8,198 bases of DNA from Planctomycetota bacterium (GTDB lineage: Bacteria > Planctomycetota > Planctomycetia > Pirellulales > UBA7805): NCBI GenBank assembly GCA_014237955.1, contig JABABY010000084.1, positions 1 to 8,198 of the forward strand, read 5' to 3'. The notes under the pieces were generated by a model. It had not been told where the DNA came from. It was given only the letters and a program-made list of their open reading frames with translations, and searched no databases. Within the stretch, counting starts at the first letter, position 1. Every line of letters begins with the position of its first letter. Below are positions 6,799 through 8,198 of this stretch, piece by piece. Both the position numbers and the translations under genes were made by a program.

Positions 6799-8198
6799 TT
6801 AGCGGAGTGGGTCCTGCCAGACCGGGATACCCTCGGCCAAATCCTGATGTTTGTAGAGTTCATGGAAGGGACGTGTTGGGGAGAGTACTGCCTCTTCATT
6901 GACCATCAGGGGTCGCGTTTTTTTCCACCAGCGATCATATGCGTCCCGCATTTGGGCGGCGACTTTGGGATACTGCTCGAGAACGTTGTTGCGTTGTCCA
7001 GGATCTTGGTCCATATCGAAAAGGGCTTTGTTGTCAACGAGGCGAAACCTCCCGTTGCGAACCGCGAAATCTTGCCACTGGTATTTGTCCGGATTTTCAC
7101 CGGTCGGCCAGCGACCCTTGTGGGTGAATAAATAACGGTCCGGCCATGCGGCTTGTTGATTCTCAATCGGTCCAAGCAGGCTACGTCCCTCCACCTGGTC
7201 GGCAGGTGCATTGGCACCGGCCAGGGCCGCGATTGTCGGAAACAGATCAATATGTCCGGCAACAACATCCATGTCGCGATCTGGTCGGATGTGGCCGTCC
7301 CAGCGAATGAAAAACGGAACCCGCACCCCACCTTCGTCGGTACTTCCCTTGAGCCCCTTCATACCTGCGTTAAAACATCGCAGTGGCGTACCGTCCGGCA
7401 GCGCACCGAGTTTTTGACCCGGAATTCCCGAACCGCCCGGTGCCATGCCATTATCAGACATAAAGATAATGACAGTCTCATCGAGCAATTTCCATTGGGC
7501 GAGTTGGTCGAGGAGGCGACCGATGTTTTCGTCAATATTTTCGATCATGCCGTAATAGCCGGCGTGCCGATCGCTGAAGTCGAGATCGGTAAATCGCTGA
7601 CGGTTCTTGGGTGGTGCGATAAACGGTCCATGTGGAGCGTTGGTTGCGATGTAAGCAAAGAAAGGCGATTGGTGGTCTTTGGTTTTGTGAATCCAACCGA
7701 CTGCCGCGCGGAAGAAGATGTCGGTACAGAATCCCTCCGTCTTCACGAACGAGCCATTTTGGCGGATCACGGGGTCAAAATACTTGTTGTCAGGTGCATC
7801 GGCACAGCTGCAGTCATACGCCTGTCCGATGCCACCGGCACCGTGAATAAACGTTTCATCAAAGCCGCGTCGGTGTGGTTGGTAGGGTTCCTCATCGCCA
7901 AGGTGCCATTTTCCAAAGATTCCCGTCTTGTAGCCGGCGCCTTGGAGAACCTCTGCCAAGGTCGTTGCATCGGGCATGAGCCGTTCGCGTTCAAAAATAG
8001 TATGGGTGACGCCGTTGCGCATCGGATGCCGGCCTGTCATCAGTGCTGATCGTGTCGGCGAGCAGGTAGGGCTGGCCAGGAACCGGGTAAAACGCACACT
8101 CGCATCGTGCAGCGCATCAAGATTAGGGGTTTTGATCCAGGGGTGTCCATGACGCCCGACCGGACCGTAGCCCTGATCATCGGTCATGATCAGAATCA
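6799..8198 (-). CDS. Type I sulfatase (arylsulfatase family, formylglycine-dependent; partial, 5' end outside window)
   Basis: The frame is open from the right edge to a TAA at 6799-6801. It lacks its true start: ILIM before TDDQGYG is the first core strand of sulfatases, so the leader, probably with a signal peptide, lies beyond 8198. Numbering from the first visible ATG (8185-8187), the visible residues are the metal-binding D3-D4, the active-site C42-S-P-T-R46 whose cysteine becomes formylglycine, K93 and H95 of GKWHLG, H186 of APHGPF, D245-N246, and K280 of GLKGS. All are the expected catalytic and calcium-site residues, so the enzyme should be active once matured. It hydrolyses sulfate esters, probably on sulfated polysaccharides, in the periplasm or outside the cell. 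Cysteines at 126, 128 and 154 lie in a segment before the catalytic histidine and may form a disulfide. The CSPTR form relies on a formylglycine-generating or anaerobic maturase encoded elsewhere. The next gene on the same strand, 66 bases on, is the LarA-like gene. The natural substrate cannot be told from the sequence. Confidence 0.95.
   Translation of the reverse strand, partial: ILIMTDDQGYGPVGRHGHPWIKTPNLDALHDASVRFTRFLASPTCSPTRSALMTGRHPMRNGVTHTIFERERLMPDATTLAEVLQGAGYKTGIFGKWHLGDEEPYQPHRRGFDETFIHGAGGIGQAYDCSCADAPDNKYFDPVIRQNGSFVKTEGFCTDIFFRAAVGWIHKTKDHQSPFFAYIATNAPHGPFIAPPKNRQRFTDLDFSDRHAGYYGMIENIDENIGRLLDQLAQWKLLDETVIIFMSDNGMAPGGSGIPGQKLGALPDGTPLRCFNAGMKGLKGSTDEGGVRVPFFIRWDGHIRPDRDMDVVAGHIDLFPTIAALAGANAPADQVEGRSLLGPIENQQAAWPDRYLFTHKGRWPTGENPDKYQWQDFAVRNGRFRLVDNKALFDMDQDPGQRNNVLEQYPKVAAQMRDAYDRWWKKTRPLMVNEEAVLSPTRPFHELYKHQDLAEGIPVWQDPLR

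Noticed and set aside
7153..8049. Long plus-strand ORF of 298 codons opposite the sulfatase gene
   Set aside because: It is in the same codon register as the sulfatase on the other strand, where stops need the rare sense codons TTA, CTA or TCA. The sulfatase reading carries all catalytic motifs, so this is a shadow.
8173..8193. 8-bp inverted repeat near the right edge as a possible operator
   Set aside because: It lies within the sulfatase coding region over the conserved metal-binding LIMTDDQ residues, which explain the bases. There is no sign of a start or promoter here.

Overview
The window looks like a piece of a Planctomycetota chromosome. This is inferred from gene content: a BatA-type membrane protein paired with a VWA / glutamine-amidotransferase-like membrane protein, a type I sulfatase with a CSPTR active site, a divergent LarA-like (DUF2088) protein, and gene starts that mostly lack a Shine-Dalgarno sequence. 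Base composition is moderate and even across the window. I see no mobile element, tRNA, rRNA, CRISPR array or long repeat, and no gene-free stretch over 300 bases.

Layout, left to right. Positions 1-1463 (minus strand) hold the first 487 codons of a membrane-anchored VWA protein that runs off the left edge. Positions 1495-3642 (minus) hold a BatA-domain membrane protein directly upstream of it, so the two form one transcription unit. A 178-base gap follows, with a perfect 11-bp hairpin at the end of the next gene. Positions 3821-5083 (minus) encode a GT1-type glycosyltransferase. A 131-base divergent intergenic region separates it from a small plus-strand MoaD/ThiS-like sulfur-carrier gene (5215-5478), the only plus-strand gene. 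That gene converges on a minus-strand LarA-like gene (5509-6732). Upstream of the LarA-like gene is a type I sulfatase (6799 to the right edge), whose N-terminus lies outside the window.

How the genes relate. The BatA and VWA proteins share an architecture (N-terminal membrane helices, a VWA domain, a GATase1-like fold) and probably work together at the cytoplasmic membrane. The BatA protein has lost the MIDAS serines and the VWA protein keeps them. The sulfatase probably removes sulfate from sulfated glycans in the periplasm or outside the cell. The LarA-like protein lacks every residue that binds or acts with the nickel-pincer cofactor of lactate racemase, so its function is unknown. The glycosyltransferase and MoaD-like protein have no pathway partners in view. 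Nothing here amounts to a clearly new multi-gene system. The most unusual items are the cofactor-residue-less LarA homologue, its candidate leaderless promoter, and the asymmetric BatA/VWA pair.
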